Positions 10,256-19,629 of a DNA stretch of 64,000 nt are shown here, piece after piece. The first letter of the stretch is position 1; each line of letters begins with the position of its first letter. The notes under the pieces were generated by a model. It saw nothing but the letters and a program-made list of their open reading frames with translations. It had not been told where the DNA came from and did not search any database. Made by a program: the position numbers and the translations under genes. The stretch lies in assembly GCF_009469605.1 (NCBI RefSeq), contig NZ_SSXU01000007.1, forward strand, positions 124,001 through 188,000, read 5' to 3'. Source of the stretch: Zoogloea sp. 1C4. GTDB lineage: Bacteria > Pseudomonadota > Gammaproteobacteria > Burkholderiales > Rhodocyclaceae.

Positions 10256-12340
10256 ATGGCCGATCAATCAGGTAGCGGGAGCGTGGTGGTTTTCGAGGGG
10301 AGCCCGTTCCGGCTTCACCAGCCCTTTGCGCCCGGTGGCGACCAGCCGGAGGCAATCCGGAAGCTCGTCGAGGGCATCGGCGATGGCCTGATGTTCCAGA
10401 CGCTGCTGGGCGTGACGGGCTCCGGCAAGACCTACACGATGGCCAATGTCATCGCCCGCTGCGGGCGGCCCGCGCTGGTGCTGGCCCACAACAAGACGCT
10501 GGCGGCGCAGCTGTATTCGGAGTTCCGCGAGTTCTTTCCCGAGAACGCGGTGGAGTACTTCGTCAGCTACTACGACTACTACCAGCCGGAAGCCTACGTG
10601 CCGTCCCGCGATCTGTTCATCGAGAAGGACTCGTCGATCAACGAGCACATCGAGCAGATGCGCCTGTCGGCCACCAAGAGCCTGATGGAGCGGCGCGATG
10701 TGGTGATCGTGGCGTCGGTGTCGTGCATCTACGGTATCGGCGATCCGGGCGATTACCACGCGATGGTGCTGCACCTGCGCGAAGGCGAGCAGATGGCCCA
10801 CCGGGATCTGGTGCAGCGCCTGGTGGCGATGCAGTACGACCGGGCCGACGTGGATTTCCGGCGCGGCACCTTCCGGGTGCGGGGCGACGTGATCGACATC
10901 TTCCCGGCGGAAAACGCCGAGTACGCGCTGCGCGTCGAGATGTTCGACGACGAGATCGAGCACCTCACGCTGTTCGATCCGCTCACCGGCCACCTCAAGC
11001 AGAAGATCGTGCGCTTTACGGTGTATCCGTCCAGCCACTACGTGACGCCGCGGGCCACGGTGCTGCGCGCCATCGAGGCGATCAAGGACGAGCTGCGCGA
11101 GCGCATCGCCCAGTTCCAGAAGGCGGGCAAGCTGGTCGAGGCCCAGCGCATCGAGCAGCGCACCCGCTTCGATCTGGAGATGCTCAACGAGCTGGGCTTC
11201 TGCAAGGGCATCGAGAACTACTCGCGCCATCTGTCGGGCCGCGAGCCCGGCGCGGCGCCGCCGACCCTGATCGACTACCTGCCGGCCGACGGCCTGATGT
11301 TCATCGACGAATCCCACGTGTCCATCGGCCAGGTGGGCGCGATGTACAAGGGCGACCGCTCGCGCAAGGAGAACCTCGTCGAATATGGCTTCCGGCTGCC
11401 TTCGGCGCTGGACAACCGGCCGCTCAAGTTCGAGGAGTTCGAGCGCCTGCTGCCCCAGACGGTGTTCGTCTCGGCCACGCCGGCGGCCTACGAGAAGGAG
11501 CATCAGGGCCAGGTGGTGGAGCAGGTGGTGCGCCCGACCGGCCTTGTCGACCCGATCATCATCGTGCGGCCCGCGTCCACCCAGGTGGATGATCTGCTGG
11601 GCGAGATCAAGAAGCGCCTCGATGTGAAGGAGCGCATTCTCGTCACCGTGCTGACCAAGCGCATGGCCGAGGATCTCACCGAATACCTGGCCGAGAACGG
11701 CATCCGGGTGCGCTACCTGCACTCCGACATCGATACCGTCGAGCGGGTCGAGATCATCCGCGACCTGCGTCTGGGCGAGTTCGACGTGCTGGTGGGCATC
11801 AACCTGCTGCGGGAAGGCCTGGACATCCCCGAGGTGTCGCTGGTAGCGATCCTCGACGCGGACAAGGAGGGCTTCCTGCGCTCCGAGCGCTCGCTGATCC
11901 AGACCATCGGCCGCGCCGCCCGCCACCTGCATGGCACGGCGATCCTCTACGCCGACCGGATCACCGATTCGATGAAGGCCGCCATCGGCGAAACCGAGCG
12001 CCGCCGTGCCCGGCAGATCGCCTTCAACGAGGCGAACGGAATTACGCCCAAGTCCGTGACAAAACGCATCAAAGACATCATCGACGGTGTCTATGATGCA
12101 GGATCGGAGGCCGATGCGACGTCCGCCGGGGAGGCCCGGAGCGACTACGCGGCCCTTGACGAGAAAGCACTGGCGAAGACCATCCGCCAGCTCGAGAAGG
12201 AAATGCAGGAACACGCCCGCAACCTGGAGTTCGAGAAAGCCGCGGCCGCCCGCGACAAGCTCTTCCGGTTGCGCCAGCAGGCATTCGGGGCTGACGCCCA
12301 CGATCTGCCAGGCGGGTCCCGACCGAACGCCACAGGCTGA
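10256..12340 (+). CDS. uvrB: UvrABC excinuclease subunit B
   Basis: 694 residues. UvrB is the damage-verifying helicase-like subunit of nucleotide excision repair. Seen: Walker A GVTGSGKT at about 52-59, the beta-hairpin region [18 protein letters not shown], helicase motifs through QTIGRAARH, and a C-terminal UVR domain (about 650-690) that binds UvrC. I chose the ATG at 10256. A TTG eight codons upstream lacks support. The long opposite-strand frame is a shadow. No convincing LexA box was found in the 117-bp divergent gap with the aminotransferase. uvrC is also in this window, at 41473. Confidence 0.98.
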   Translation: MADQSGSGSVVVFEGSPFRLHQPFAPGGDQPEAIRKLVEGIGDGLMFQTLLGVTGSGKTYTMANVIARCGRPALVLAHNKTLAAQLYSEFREFFPENAVEYFVSYYDYYQPEAYVPSRDLFIEKDSSINEHIEQMRLSATKSLMERRDVVIVASVSCIYGIGDPGDYHAMVLHLREGEQMAHRDLVQRLVAMQYDRADVDFRRGTFRVRGDVIDIFPAENAEYALRVEMFDDEIEHLTLFDPLTGHLKQKIVRFTVYPSSHYVTPRATVLRAIEAIKDELRERIAQFQKAGKLVEAQRIEQRTRFDLEMLNELGFCKGIENYSRHLSGREPGAAPPTLIDYLPADGLMFIDESHVSIGQVGAMYKGDRSRKENLVEYGFRLPSALDNRPLKFEEFERLLPQTVFVSATPAAYEKEHQGQVVEQVVRPTGLVDPIIIVRPASTQVDDLLGEIKKRLDVKERILVTVLTKRMAEDLTEYLAENGIRVRYLHSDIDTVERVEIIRDLRLGEFDVLVGINLLREGLDIPEVSLVAILDADKEGFLRSERSLIQTIGRAARHLHGTAILYADRITDSMKAAIGETERRRARQIAFNEANGITPKSVTKRIKDIIDGVYDAGSEADATSAGEARSDYAALDEKALAKTIRQLEKEMQEHARNLEFEKAAAARDKLFRLRQQAFGADAHDLPGGSRPNATG

Positions 12341-12418
12341 GAGATTCGAAAATTGGTGCTTGCTCTTGTACGTTCCGCCCGCCGGCTGTTTAAATTGCCG
12401 GCAGGAGGGACACCCATA

Positions 12419-12910
12419 ATGAAAATACTATTCGTCTGCACCGGCAATATCTGCCGGTCGCCGACTGCAGAGGGCGTTGCACGTCGCTGGTTGGCGATGG
12501 CCGGGATGGATAGCGCGGTCGGCGTCGATTCGGCGGGCATCCAGGGCTATCACGCGGGCGAGGCGCCCGATCCCCGCACCCAGACGGCGGCCCTGAGGCG
12601 AGGCTACGATCTTTCCCGGCTGCGCGCCCGCAAGGTCCAGCCCAAGGACTACGCCGAGTTCGATCTGCTGCTGGCGATGGACCGGGATCATTTCCACTAT
12701 CTGCGCGACCGCGCCCCGGAGGGCTGCAAGCACAAGGTGCGGATGTTCATGAGTTTTGCCCAGCGTCATCGCCGCGATGATGTGCCGGACCCGTACTACG
12801 GCGGCCTCACCGGCTTTGATGCGGTGCTCGACATGTGCGAGGACGCCGTGCAGGGGCTGATCGAGGAGATCCGCCCGGAAGTGGAGCGCCGCCGCCAGTC
12901 GGCAGTCTGA
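12419..12910 (+). CDS. Low-molecular-weight protein-tyrosine phosphatase
   Basis: 163 residues. The P-loop CTGNICRSP (Cys7, Arg13) and the general-acid loop DVPDPYYGG identify the low-molecular-weight tyrosine phosphatase family, cytosolic Cys-dependent phosphatases acting on phosphotyrosine. The start is set by GGAGGG eight bases upstream. The Tyr pair in DPYYGG is the usual phospho-regulated pair. No cognate tyrosine kinase or exopolysaccharide gene is adjacent, so the target is unknown. It follows uvrB by 78 bp and is closed by a strong terminator. Confidence 0.95.
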   Translation: MKILFVCTGNICRSPTAEGVARRWLAMAGMDSAVGVDSAGIQGYHAGEAPDPRTQTAALRRGYDLSRLRARKVQPKDYAEFDLLLAMDRDHFHYLRDRAPEGCKHKVRMFMSFAQRHRRDDVPDPYYGGLTGFDAVLDMCEDAVQGLIEEIRPEVERRRQSAV

Positions 12911-12951
12911 CCACTCGCAGCGCGGAGCTGTCCGGCGCGGAAGCTACAAAC

Positions 12952-12984
12952 AAAAAGGCCAACCCCGAGGGGTTGGCCTTTTTG
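12952..12984. terminator. Bidirectional intrinsic terminator
   Basis: Inverted repeat AAAAAGGCCAACCCC (12952-12966) against GGGGTTGGCCTTTTT (12969-12983), with runs of A and T on either side. It terminates the phosphatase gene. Before the IS element inserted at 12992 it would also have lain about 20 bases past the rne stop and served rne from the other side. Confidence 0.9.
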
Positions 12985-12991
12985 CTGGGTG

Positions 12992-13016
12992 TGACCCGTC
13001 CTGAAATAGCTTGACA
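12992..13016 (+). repeat. Left inverted repeat of the IS3-family element
   Basis: 25 bp starting TGACCCGTCCTG. It matches the complement of 14306-14330 except at positions 3, 13 and 14. It is preceded by the target duplication GTG. Confidence 0.9.
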
Positions 13017-13043
13017 CTTTTTTGCCGCAGCAAGGAAGCGTCA

Positions 13044-13445
13044 ATGGAATCAAAGCACAAGCGGACCCAGCGGGATTACAGCCTGGCTTTTAAGCTCTCG
13101 GTTGTCGAGCAGGTTGAACAAGGCGAGCTGACGTACAAAGAGGCGCAGCGCCGCTACGGGATTCAAGGGCGCTCGACGGTGCTGGTATGGTTGCGCAAGC
13201 ACGGCTTGCAGGATTGGGATGTACCCGCCTCCCGTGCAGGAGACGCAGCGACCATGCCCGACAAGACAAGCAAGCCCCAAACGCCCGAACAGCGCATCAA
13301 GGCGCTGGAAGCCCAGCTGCGTGAGGCCACCCAGAAAGCGCAACTGTTTGAAGCCATCATCGAGCAGGTGAAGAAGAACACCGGGGTCGATCCACTAAAA
13401 AAGCCTTTGGGCAGGTCCTCGCACAAGCGCTCGTCCCGGGATTGA
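13044..13445 (+). CDS. IS3-family transposase OrfA
   Basis: 133 residues. The N-terminal helix-turn-helix is DYSLAFKLSVVEQVEQG to GIQGRSTVLVWLRKHG, and it binds the IS ends. A leucine-zipper-like segment (IKALEAQLREATQKAQLF) allows multimerisation. Near the 3' end the slippery heptamer A-AAA-AAG (13397-13403) lies in the correct phase for -1 slippage into orfB. Without slippage the reading ends at 13445. The ATG has GGAAG a few bases upstream. Confidence 0.93.
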   Translation: MESKHKRTQRDYSLAFKLSVVEQVEQGELTYKEAQRRYGIQGRSTVLVWLRKHGLQDWDVPASRAGDAATMPDKTSKPQTPEQRIKALEAQLREATQKAQLFEAIIEQVKKNTGVDPLKKPLGRSSHKRSSRD

Positions 13446-14281
13446 GCGTGTGCAAGGCCTGCCGTTACATCGGCATCAGCCGTCAGGCGTACTACCAGCG
13501 GCTGGGGGCGCAGCAGCGCAGCGCCGAACGCGACGCCCAGATTCAGCGTCTCGTGCTCGACGTCCGCTTACGCCAGCCCCGGATCGGGACACGCAAGCTG
13601 CACCACCTGTTGGCCTGCCCACTCAAGGCGGCGGGTATCAAGATGGGGCGTGACGGCTTGTTTGACGTCCTGCGCCGGGCGCGCCTGCTGGTAGCGCCCA
13701 GGCGGGCGTATCACAAGACCACCGATAGCCATCACCGCTTCTACCGCCATCCCAATCTGCTGAAGGAGGGGCCTGGGCAAATCGTTCCCACCGGGCCGGA
13801 GCAGGTCTGGGTCGCCGACATCACCTACCTGCCCACCACGGAGCGGGTGGCCTACCTGAGCCTGGTGACCGATGCGTACTCGCGCAAGATCGTGGGCTAT
13901 CACGTGCATGACACGCTGCAGGCGGAGTCCGTCAGTCAAGCGTTCAGGATGGCGCTCAGGACACGCCGCTCGCCGCTCTCGCTGGTCCACCATTCGGACC
14001 GGGGAAGCCAGTATTGCTCGGCCCACTACCAGGAGATCCACCGCAAACATGGACTGCGCTGCTCCATGACTGACGGCTATGACTGCTATCAGAATGCGCT
14101 GGCAGAGCGCGTCAATGGCATTCTCAAGAACGAGTTCCTGCTGCAACGTCCTGCCAACCTCGCGCAGGCAAGCCAGATGGTGGCCCAGTCGGTACGCATC
14201 TACAACGCTGAACGGCCCCACCTGTCCTTAAAATACAAGACGCCCGATGAAGTCCATCGGGCGTCTCAAATCTCAAGCTGA
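13442..14281 (+). CDS. IS3-family transposase OrfB (integrase core), made mainly as an OrfAB fusion
   Basis: 279 codons from the TTG that overlaps the orfA stop. The frame is open back to the slippery site at 13397, so OrfAB would be produced by -1 frameshifting. The DDE catalytic triad is visible: Asp in VADITYLP, Asp in HHSDRGSQY and Glu in NALAERVNGILKNE, plus the final Asn/Arg/Pro-His-Leu segment AERPHLSLKYKTPDE. A HTH_21-type region lies N-terminal. No inactivating mutation is seen. Confidence 0.93.
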   Translation: MSVCKACRYIGISRQAYYQRLGAQQRSAERDAQIQRLVLDVRLRQPRIGTRKLHHLLACPLKAAGIKMGRDGLFDVLRRARLLVAPRRAYHKTTDSHHRFYRHPNLLKEGPGQIVPTGPEQVWVADITYLPTTERVAYLSLVTDAYSRKIVGYHVHDTLQAESVSQAFRMALRTRRSPLSLVHHSDRGSQYCSAHYQEIHRKHGLRCSMTDGYDCYQNALAERVNGILKNEFLLQRPANLAQASQMVAQSVRIYNAERPHLSLKYKTPDEVHRASQISS

Positions 14282-14305
14282 TCGGCGAAACGGCACGCCG
14301 AAGGC

Positions 14306-14330
14306 TGTCAAGCTATAGCAGGACGGGACA
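14306..14330 (-). repeat. Right inverted repeat of the IS3-family element
   Basis: 25 bp whose complement starts TGTCCCGTCCTG, matching the left end 22/25. It ends 12 bp before the rne stop codon and is followed by the target duplicate GTG. Confidence 0.9.
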
Positions 14331-14342
14331 GTGGTGCCGGGA

Positions 14343-17333
14343 TTACTTCGGCCCGGTTTCCACCTGGACCAGCGGCTCTTCAGCCACGACGGCCGGGGCA
14401 CGGCGGCGACGGCCGAGGGGCTGCGCAGGGGCCTGTTCCGGCTGGAAGGACTTCGTCGCATCCGAACGGGTTTCGATCAGCACCAGGCCGCTCTCTTCAA
14501 GGGCGACGGACAGATCCGCCGGTGCGCTCGGCGCCGGGGCGGCGACGGGCTCGGTTGCAGCGACGGGTTCGACAACGGCCTCGACCGGCGCGGCGAAGGT
14601 TTCGACAACCACCGGCTCGGCTTCGACAGCCACCGGTTCGGCGACCACTTCGACCGGCGCTTCAACCACCGGGGTGGTTTCGGCTTCACGGGCGGCGGCG
14701 GCAACCTGTTCGATCAGGCTGGCAGCTTCAGCCACTGGCGCCGGCGCGACTTCGGCCTGCACTTCGGCAACCACCGGCTGGGCGGCTTCGACGACGGTCT
14801 CGACAACCGGGGTTTCGGCCACGGCCACTTCGGCAGGCGCAGCTTCGACGGCGGCTTCGGTCACTTCGGCAACCGGGGCGGCTTCGGCGGCCGGAGCGGC
14901 CTCGACCACGGCGCGGGCTTCGGCGACGACCGGCGCCTCGGTGGCTTCGGCCGGAGCGGCTTCGGTCACGGCAGGTGCGGTTTCGGCCTGGATGGCTTCG
15001 GCGGCGGGCTGGGCCTGATCGCCGATTTCCAGTTCGCCCTGGGCGGCGGCTTCGGTGCCGGTGCCTTCCTCGTTGCGACGACCGCCGCGACGGCCACGAC
15101 GACCGCGGCGGCTGCGTTCGGCGCCGGCTTCGCCATCGACGGCAGCCGGGGCGCCCGCTTCGGGGGCGGTGACGGCAGCCACAGCGGCGACGGCGGTCAG
15201 CTGCTCGGCGCTGGCGACGATGCCTTCGGCTTCGGCGGCAGGCTTGGCGGCCTGGCCGTTACGGTTGCGGCCGCGTTCGCCGCGCTCACCACGTTCTGCA
15301 CGCTCGCCGCTACGGCCTTCGCGCTCGGGGCGCTCGCCACGTTCCTGACGCTCACCGCGTTCCTGGCGTTCGCCACGTTGGCGCTGGGGCTTTTCGCGGG
15401 CCTCGGCCTGGGCTTCGGGGGCGGCAGCGTTGCGGTTGGTGTCGCGACCTTCGCGCTCGCCACGTTCGGCGCGCTCACCCCGTTCGCCACGCTCTTCGCG
15501 CTGACCGTCACGGCGGCCACGGCCACCGTCACGGCGACCATTGCGTTCGTTGCGGCCGCGGGATTCGCGACGCTGGGGTTCCGGCTGGGCAACCACCGGG
15601 GCCGGCGCAGCGGCGGGCTTCTCGCCACGGAAGAAGGCGAAGATGCGGGCGAGCAGGCCCGGCTGGCTTTCCGGCACGGGCGCCGGAGCCGGCGCGGCGA
15701 CCTTGGCTTCAACCACCGGGGCCGGCTGGTCAGGGGTGATGCCCTTGACGGCGGCTTCCTGGCGGGCCGGGCGGTCGGTGTTGGCCGACGGCGGGGTGTA
15801 GGTCTCGTCGGCCGGCTTGGTGGCCATGCGATAGCTCGGGACGGCGCTCTCTTCCAGGTTGAGCTGGTCGTGGCGCAGGCGGACGATCTCGTGCTGCGGG
15901 GTTTCGAGATGGCGGTTGGGGATCAGCACCAGGCTGACCTTGTGACGGATCTCGATCTTGGCGATGTCGTCGCGCTTCTCGTTGAGGAGGAAGGTGGCGA
16001 CATCCACCGGAACCTGGCAGTGCAGGGCGCCGGTGTTGTCCTTCATGGCCTCTTCTTCGAGGATGCGCAGGATGTGCAGCGCGGACGACTCGGTGCTGCG
16101 GATGTGGCCGGTGCCGTTACAGCGCGGGCAAGGGATGTAGCTGGTCTCGGCGAGGGCCGGGCGCAGACGCTGGCGGGACAGCTCGAGCAGGCCGAAGCGG
16201 CTGATCTTGCCGGTCTGGACGCGGGCGCGGTCGTAGCGCAGGGCGTCGCGCAGGCGGTTCTCGACTTCGCGCTGGTTCTTCTGCGACTCCATGTCGATGA
16301 AGTCGATGACGATGAGGCCGCCGAGGTCGCGCAGACGCAGCTGGCGGGCCACTTCGTCGGCGGCTTCGCAGTTGGTCTTGAACGCGGTTTCCTCGATGTC
16401 GGCACCGCGGGTGGCGCGGCCGGAGTTCACGTCCACGGACACCAGGGCTTCGGTGTGGTCGATCACGATGGCGCCGCCGGAGGGCAGGCTCACCTGACGC
16501 GAGTAGGCCGATTCGATCTGGTGTTCGATCTGGAAGCGCGAGAACAGCGGCACGTCGTCGTGGTAGCGCTTCACGCGGCCGACGTTCTGCGGCATGACGT
16601 GGGCCATGAACTGGCGCGCCTGCTCATAGACGTCGTCGGTGTCGATCAGGATCTCGCCGATGTCGGGCTGGAAGTAGTCACGGATCGCGCGGATCACGAG
16701 GCTGCCTTCCTGGTAGATCAGGAAGGCGCCTTCCTGGGCCTGGGCGGCGCCGTCGATGGCGCGCCACAGTTGCAGGAGGTAGTTCAAGTCCCATTGCAGC
16801 TCTTCGGCGGTGCGGCCGATGGCGGCGGTGCGGGCGATCAGGCTCATGCCGCCGGGCACTTCGAGCTGGTCCATCACGTCGCGCAGCTCGGCGCGCTCGT
16901 CACCCTCGACGCGGCGCGAAACGCCACCGCCGCGGGGGTTGTTGGGCATCAGCACGAGGTAGCGGCCGGCCAGCGAGACGAAGGTGGTGAGAGCGGCGCC
17001 CTTGTTGCCGCGCTCGTCTTTCTCGACCTGGACGATCAGCTCCTGGCCTTCCTTCAAGGCTTCCTTGATGGACGCACGGCTGGCTTCGACACCAGGCTGG
17101 AAGTAGGCGCGGGAGATTTCCTTGAACGGCAGAAAGCCGTGGCGCTCGGCACCATAGTCGACAAACGCGGCTTCGAGGCTGGGCTCGATGCGCGTGATGA
17201 CGGCTTTGTAGATGTTGCTTTTGCGTTGTTCCTTGGCGGCCGATTCAATGTCGAGGTCAATGAGTTTCTGACCATCGACAATGGCAACGCGGAGTTCCTC
17301 GGCCTGCGTTGCATTGAAGAGCATTCGCTTCAT
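14343..17333 (-). CDS. rne: Ribonuclease E
   Basis: 996 residues. Rne is the essential endoribonuclease of mRNA decay and of rRNA/tRNA processing. The N-terminal catalytic half has an S1 domain (about 35-120), the catalytic Asp motifs VSVDVNSG and VIDFIDMES, and the Zn-link CPRCNG near residue 400 that holds the tetramer. The C-terminal half is low complexity: an Arg/Gly/Glu-rich RNA-binding tract (NRNGRDGGRGRR-like) and then about 250 residues rich in Ala, Val, Glu and Pro, the expected unstructured degradosome scaffold. The start MKRMLFNATQAEE is the conserved one. The gene now ends against an IS element, with its old terminator beyond it. Confidence 0.97.
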   Translation of the reverse strand: MKRMLFNATQAEELRVAIVDGQKLIDLDIESAAKEQRKSNIYKAVITRIEPSLEAAFVDYGAERHGFLPFKEISRAYFQPGVEASRASIKEALKEGQELIVQVEKDERGNKGAALTTFVSLAGRYLVLMPNNPRGGGVSRRVEGDERAELRDVMDQLEVPGGMSLIARTAAIGRTAEELQWDLNYLLQLWRAIDGAAQAQEGAFLIYQEGSLVIRAIRDYFQPDIGEILIDTDDVYEQARQFMAHVMPQNVGRVKRYHDDVPLFSRFQIEHQIESAYSRQVSLPSGGAIVIDHTEALVSVDVNSGRATRGADIEETAFKTNCEAADEVARQLRLRDLGGLIVIDFIDMESQKNQREVENRLRDALRYDRARVQTGKISRFGLLELSRQRLRPALAETSYIPCPRCNGTGHIRSTESSALHILRILEEEAMKDNTGALHCQVPVDVATFLLNEKRDDIAKIEIRHKVSLVLIPNRHLETPQHEIVRLRHDQLNLEESAVPSYRMATKPADETYTPPSANTDRPARQEAAVKGITPDQPAPVVEAKVAAPAPAPVPESQPGLLARIFAFFRGEKPAAAPAPVVAQPEPQRRESRGRNERNGRRDGGRGRRDGQREERGERGERAERGEREGRDTNRNAAAPEAQAEAREKPQRQRGERQERGERQERGERPEREGRSGERAERGERGERGRNRNGQAAKPAAEAEGIVASAEQLTAVAAVAAVTAPEAGAPAAVDGEAGAERSRRGRRGRRGGRRNEEGTGTEAAAQGELEIGDQAQPAAEAIQAETAPAVTEAAPAEATEAPVVAEARAVVEAAPAAEAAPVAEVTEAAVEAAPAEVAVAETPVVETVVEAAQPVVAEVQAEVAPAPVAEAASLIEQVAAAAREAETTPVVEAPVEVVAEPVAVEAEPVVVETFAAPVEAVVEPVAATEPVAAPAPSAPADLSVALEESGLVLIETRSDATKSFQPEQAPAQPLGRRRRAPAVVAEEPLVQVETGPK

Positions 17334-18017
17334 TCGTCTTCTTCTCCCGCGTGGCACACGGGCAGGACGAACCGCACCACCGCTCAGTTGCGGTGACTTA
17401 GTTTGGCGTGATCGAGCCGATCCTTCATCAAGGGGAAATCAAACTAAAGTGGGTGGCGGGATTCGTCTATCGCACCCTGAACCGCATCTCGTGCTGAGGG
17501 CGCCGGAACGTTTTAGCGGGATTCGTCGGGCCCGGGCTTCCGGAGCGCAACGCACTCTCAGTGCGCTGCCGATCCTCAGCACGGGCGCCGGTCTGTCCGG
17601 CACGATTCGTTCATGCGCCCCGGGGGCTGCGAAGTGCCTGCAGCTTCGCCTGGTCTCGCAAGGCTGGAACGGCGTGCGTACGATCGGGTACGACGGCGTA
17701 TGGCGTTGCGACCTCGGGCCGGCTTGCAGGGAATGCTTCGCGGCCCCGGTTCAGGGCCGTCAATCTGCGTGTGCGCCTGCGCGCAATTGGTACAAGTTTA
17801 TTGTCGAATAAAGTACCATCGCCCTCTTTTTGTCCGGCGACGGACCTTCCTTTGGTTTTTCGGGAGCGGTGAGGGTGCCGGATAACTCGGCTTGGAGTCC
17901 TCTGCACAGAGTCGCTCTGGGGCGGCGCGGGCCGGTGTTGATTCACATGACAACACGCTTCTGGCGGGCGCGACGCATCAGGACCGAAAAAACCGCTCAA
18001 CAGTATATTTCAAAACG
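17334..18017. other. 684-bp divergent intergenic region between rne and rluC (rne leader)
   Basis: No credible gene is seen. The stretch should hold the long 5' leader through which RNase E regulates its own mRNA, plus both promoters. An AT-rich dyad, GGTAC-3-TTTATT-4-AATAAA-GTACC, lies at 17790-17818. I could not pick out a convincing -35/-10 pair for either gene. Confidence 0.5.
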
Positions 18018-18974
18018 ATGGCCTTGAGTAAAGCTCCCGCAGTGCGCCACGAGCGCGTCGACGACGCGAGCGCCGGTCAGCGCATCGACAATTTTCTGGT
18101 GCGCGTCTGCAAGGGCGTGCCGAAGAGTCACATCTACCGCATCCTGAGAAGCGGCGAGGTGCGGGTCAATAGCCGTCGGGTGGATCAGACCTACCGCGTG
18201 CAGATCGGGGACGAAGTGCGCATCCCGCCGATCCGCATTGCCGAGAAGGAGAATGCCGCGCCGGTGCCCATGGGCAAACCCTTCGACATTGCCTACGAGG
18301 ACGATGCGCTGCTGGTGCTCGACAAGCCGGCCGGGCTGGCGGTGCATGGCGGCAGCGGGGTGAGCTTCGGCCTGATCGAGCAGCTGCGGCGCCAGCGGCC
18401 GGAGGCGAAGTTCCTCGAGCTGGTGCATCGCCTCGACCGCGAGACCTCGGGCCTGTTGATCGTCGCCAAGAAGCGCAGCGCGCTGACGGTGCTCCACGAC
18501 ATGATGCGCGACGGCAAGGTGCAGAAGCGTTATCTGACGCTGGTGACGGGGCGCTGGCTGAACGCCCAGCAGCACATCAAGCAGCCGCTCCTCAAGTATC
18601 TGCTGGAGAACGGGGAGCGGCGGGTGAGCGTGAATCGCGAAGGCAAGCCGGCCCACAGCATCGTGCGGCTGGTGCGGCGCTGGGCGGGCTACAGTCTGCT
18701 GGAAGTCGAGCTGAAGACCGGGCGCACCCACCAGATCCGGGTCCATCTCACCCACGCCGGCTTTCCCTTGTGTGGCGACGACAAGTACGGCGATTTCGCC
18801 CTCAACAAACAGCTCGAGAAGGAAGGGCTGGGGCGGATGTTTCTGCACGCGGCGAAGCTGGCCTTCCGGCATCCGCTTACCGATCAGCCGATCGAACTTG
18901 CGGCGCCCTTGCCTGCCGAACTGGATGGCTTTCTCGCCGTTGTCGAACAAACCCGGGAGCGGGAATATGGCTAG
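18018..18974 (+). CDS. rluC: 23S rRNA pseudouridine synthase RluC
   Basis: 318 residues. RluC makes pseudouridines (in E. coli at 955, 2504 and 2580) in 23S rRNA. An N-terminal S4 RNA-binding domain (about 18-75) precedes the RluA-type catalytic domain with the active-site Asp140 in HRLDRETSGLL, then KTGRTHQIRVH. I chose the ATG at 18018. The longer frame adds 42 residues unlike the family. Its position beside rne is the usual one in proteobacteria. It overlaps the next gene by 8 bp. Confidence 0.95.
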   Translation: MALSKAPAVRHERVDDASAGQRIDNFLVRVCKGVPKSHIYRILRSGEVRVNSRRVDQTYRVQIGDEVRIPPIRIAEKENAAPVPMGKPFDIAYEDDALLVLDKPAGLAVHGGSGVSFGLIEQLRRQRPEAKFLELVHRLDRETSGLLIVAKKRSALTVLHDMMRDGKVQKRYLTLVTGRWLNAQQHIKQPLLKYLLENGERRVSVNREGKPAHSIVRLVRRWAGYSLLEVELKTGRTHQIRVHLTHAGFPLCGDDKYGDFALNKQLEKEGLGRMFLHAAKLAFRHPLTDQPIELAAPLPAELDGFLAVVEQTREREYG

Positions 18975-19629
18975 ACCGCAACGCTACGAACTGATCGTCT
19001 TCGACTGGGACGGCACGCTGATGGATTCGGCTGCTGCCATCGTCCAGGCGATCCAGGCTGCCAGCGCCGATCTGGGCCTGCCGCCGCCTTCTGATGCCCG
19101 GGCGCGTCACGTGATCGGCCTTGGCCTGCAGGACGCGCTGCACCACGCGGTGCCGGAGCTGCCTGAATCCGACTACCCGAAGATGGTGGAGCGCTATCGC
19201 CATCACTATCTGTCCAGCGATCACGAGCTGACGCTGTTTGATGGCACCCAGGCGCTGATCGCCGATCTCCACGCCCGCGGTCATCTGCTGGCGGTGGCGA
19301 CCGGCAAGAGCCGCAAGGGGCTCGACCGGGCGTTGGGTTTTACGGGCTTGGGCAAGTATTTCCACGCCACGCGCTGCGCCGACGAGTGCTTCTCGAAGCC
19401 CCATCCGGCGATGCTGTTCGAGCTGATGGACGAGCTGGGCGTGATGGCCGAAACCAGCCTGATGATCGGCGACACGACCCACGACCTCTTGATGGCGAAG
19501 AACGCCGGTGTGGATGGGCTAGCCGTGAGCTTCGGCGCCCATCCGGTCGATCAGCTGGTGGCCGAGTCGCCGGTGGCGTGCATCGACACGCCGGCCGGGC
19601 TGCGGGCGTGGCTGGAGGTCAACGGGTGA
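18967..19629 (+). CDS. HAD-superfamily phosphatase (phosphoglycolate-phosphatase-like)
   Basis: 220 residues. HAD motifs in order: VFDWDGTLMDS (nucleophile and acid Asp), VATGKSRKG (motif II Thr/Ser), Lys in FSKPHPAM, and MIGDTTHDLLMAKNAG (metal-binding Asp pair). A helical C1 cap lies after motif I. The substrate is not evident. This family member regularly follows rluC in betaproteobacteria. It starts inside the end of rluC and overlaps the Rieske gene by GTGA, so the three are coupled. Confidence 0.9.
   Translation: MARPQRYELIVFDWDGTLMDSAAAIVQAIQAASADLGLPPPSDARARHVIGLGLQDALHHAVPELPESDYPKMVERYRHHYLSSDHELTLFDGTQALIADLHARGHLLAVATGKSRKGLDRALGFTGLGKYFHATRCADECFSKPHPAMLFELMDELGVMAETSLMIGDTTHDLLMAKNAGVDGLAVSFGAHPVDQLVAESPVACIDTPAGLRAWLEVNG

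Larger units (their letters stand above)
12992..14330 (+). mobile_element. IS3-family insertion sequence, apparently intact, 1339 bp
   Basis: Bounded by 25-bp inverted repeats that start TGACCCGTCCTG on the left and TGTCCCGTCCTG on the right (22 of 25 match), and flanked by the 3-bp direct repeat GTG (12989-12991 and 14331-14333). It carries orfA (helix-turn-helix) and orfB (DDE integrase core) in the -1 frame relation of the IS3 family. No stop or deletion is seen in either gene, so it may be active. Subgroup not assigned. Confidence 0.95.

Noticed and set aside
13044-14281. IS transposase as a frameshifted pseudogene
   Set aside because: The two-frame layout with A6G slippery site is the normal IS3-family design.
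14331-17396. 1021-codon Gly/Phe-rich frame opposite rne
   Set aside because: It mirrors the low-complexity rne C-terminus (Ala/Glu/Val codons read backwards as Gly/Phe/Asp). No start signal or domain.
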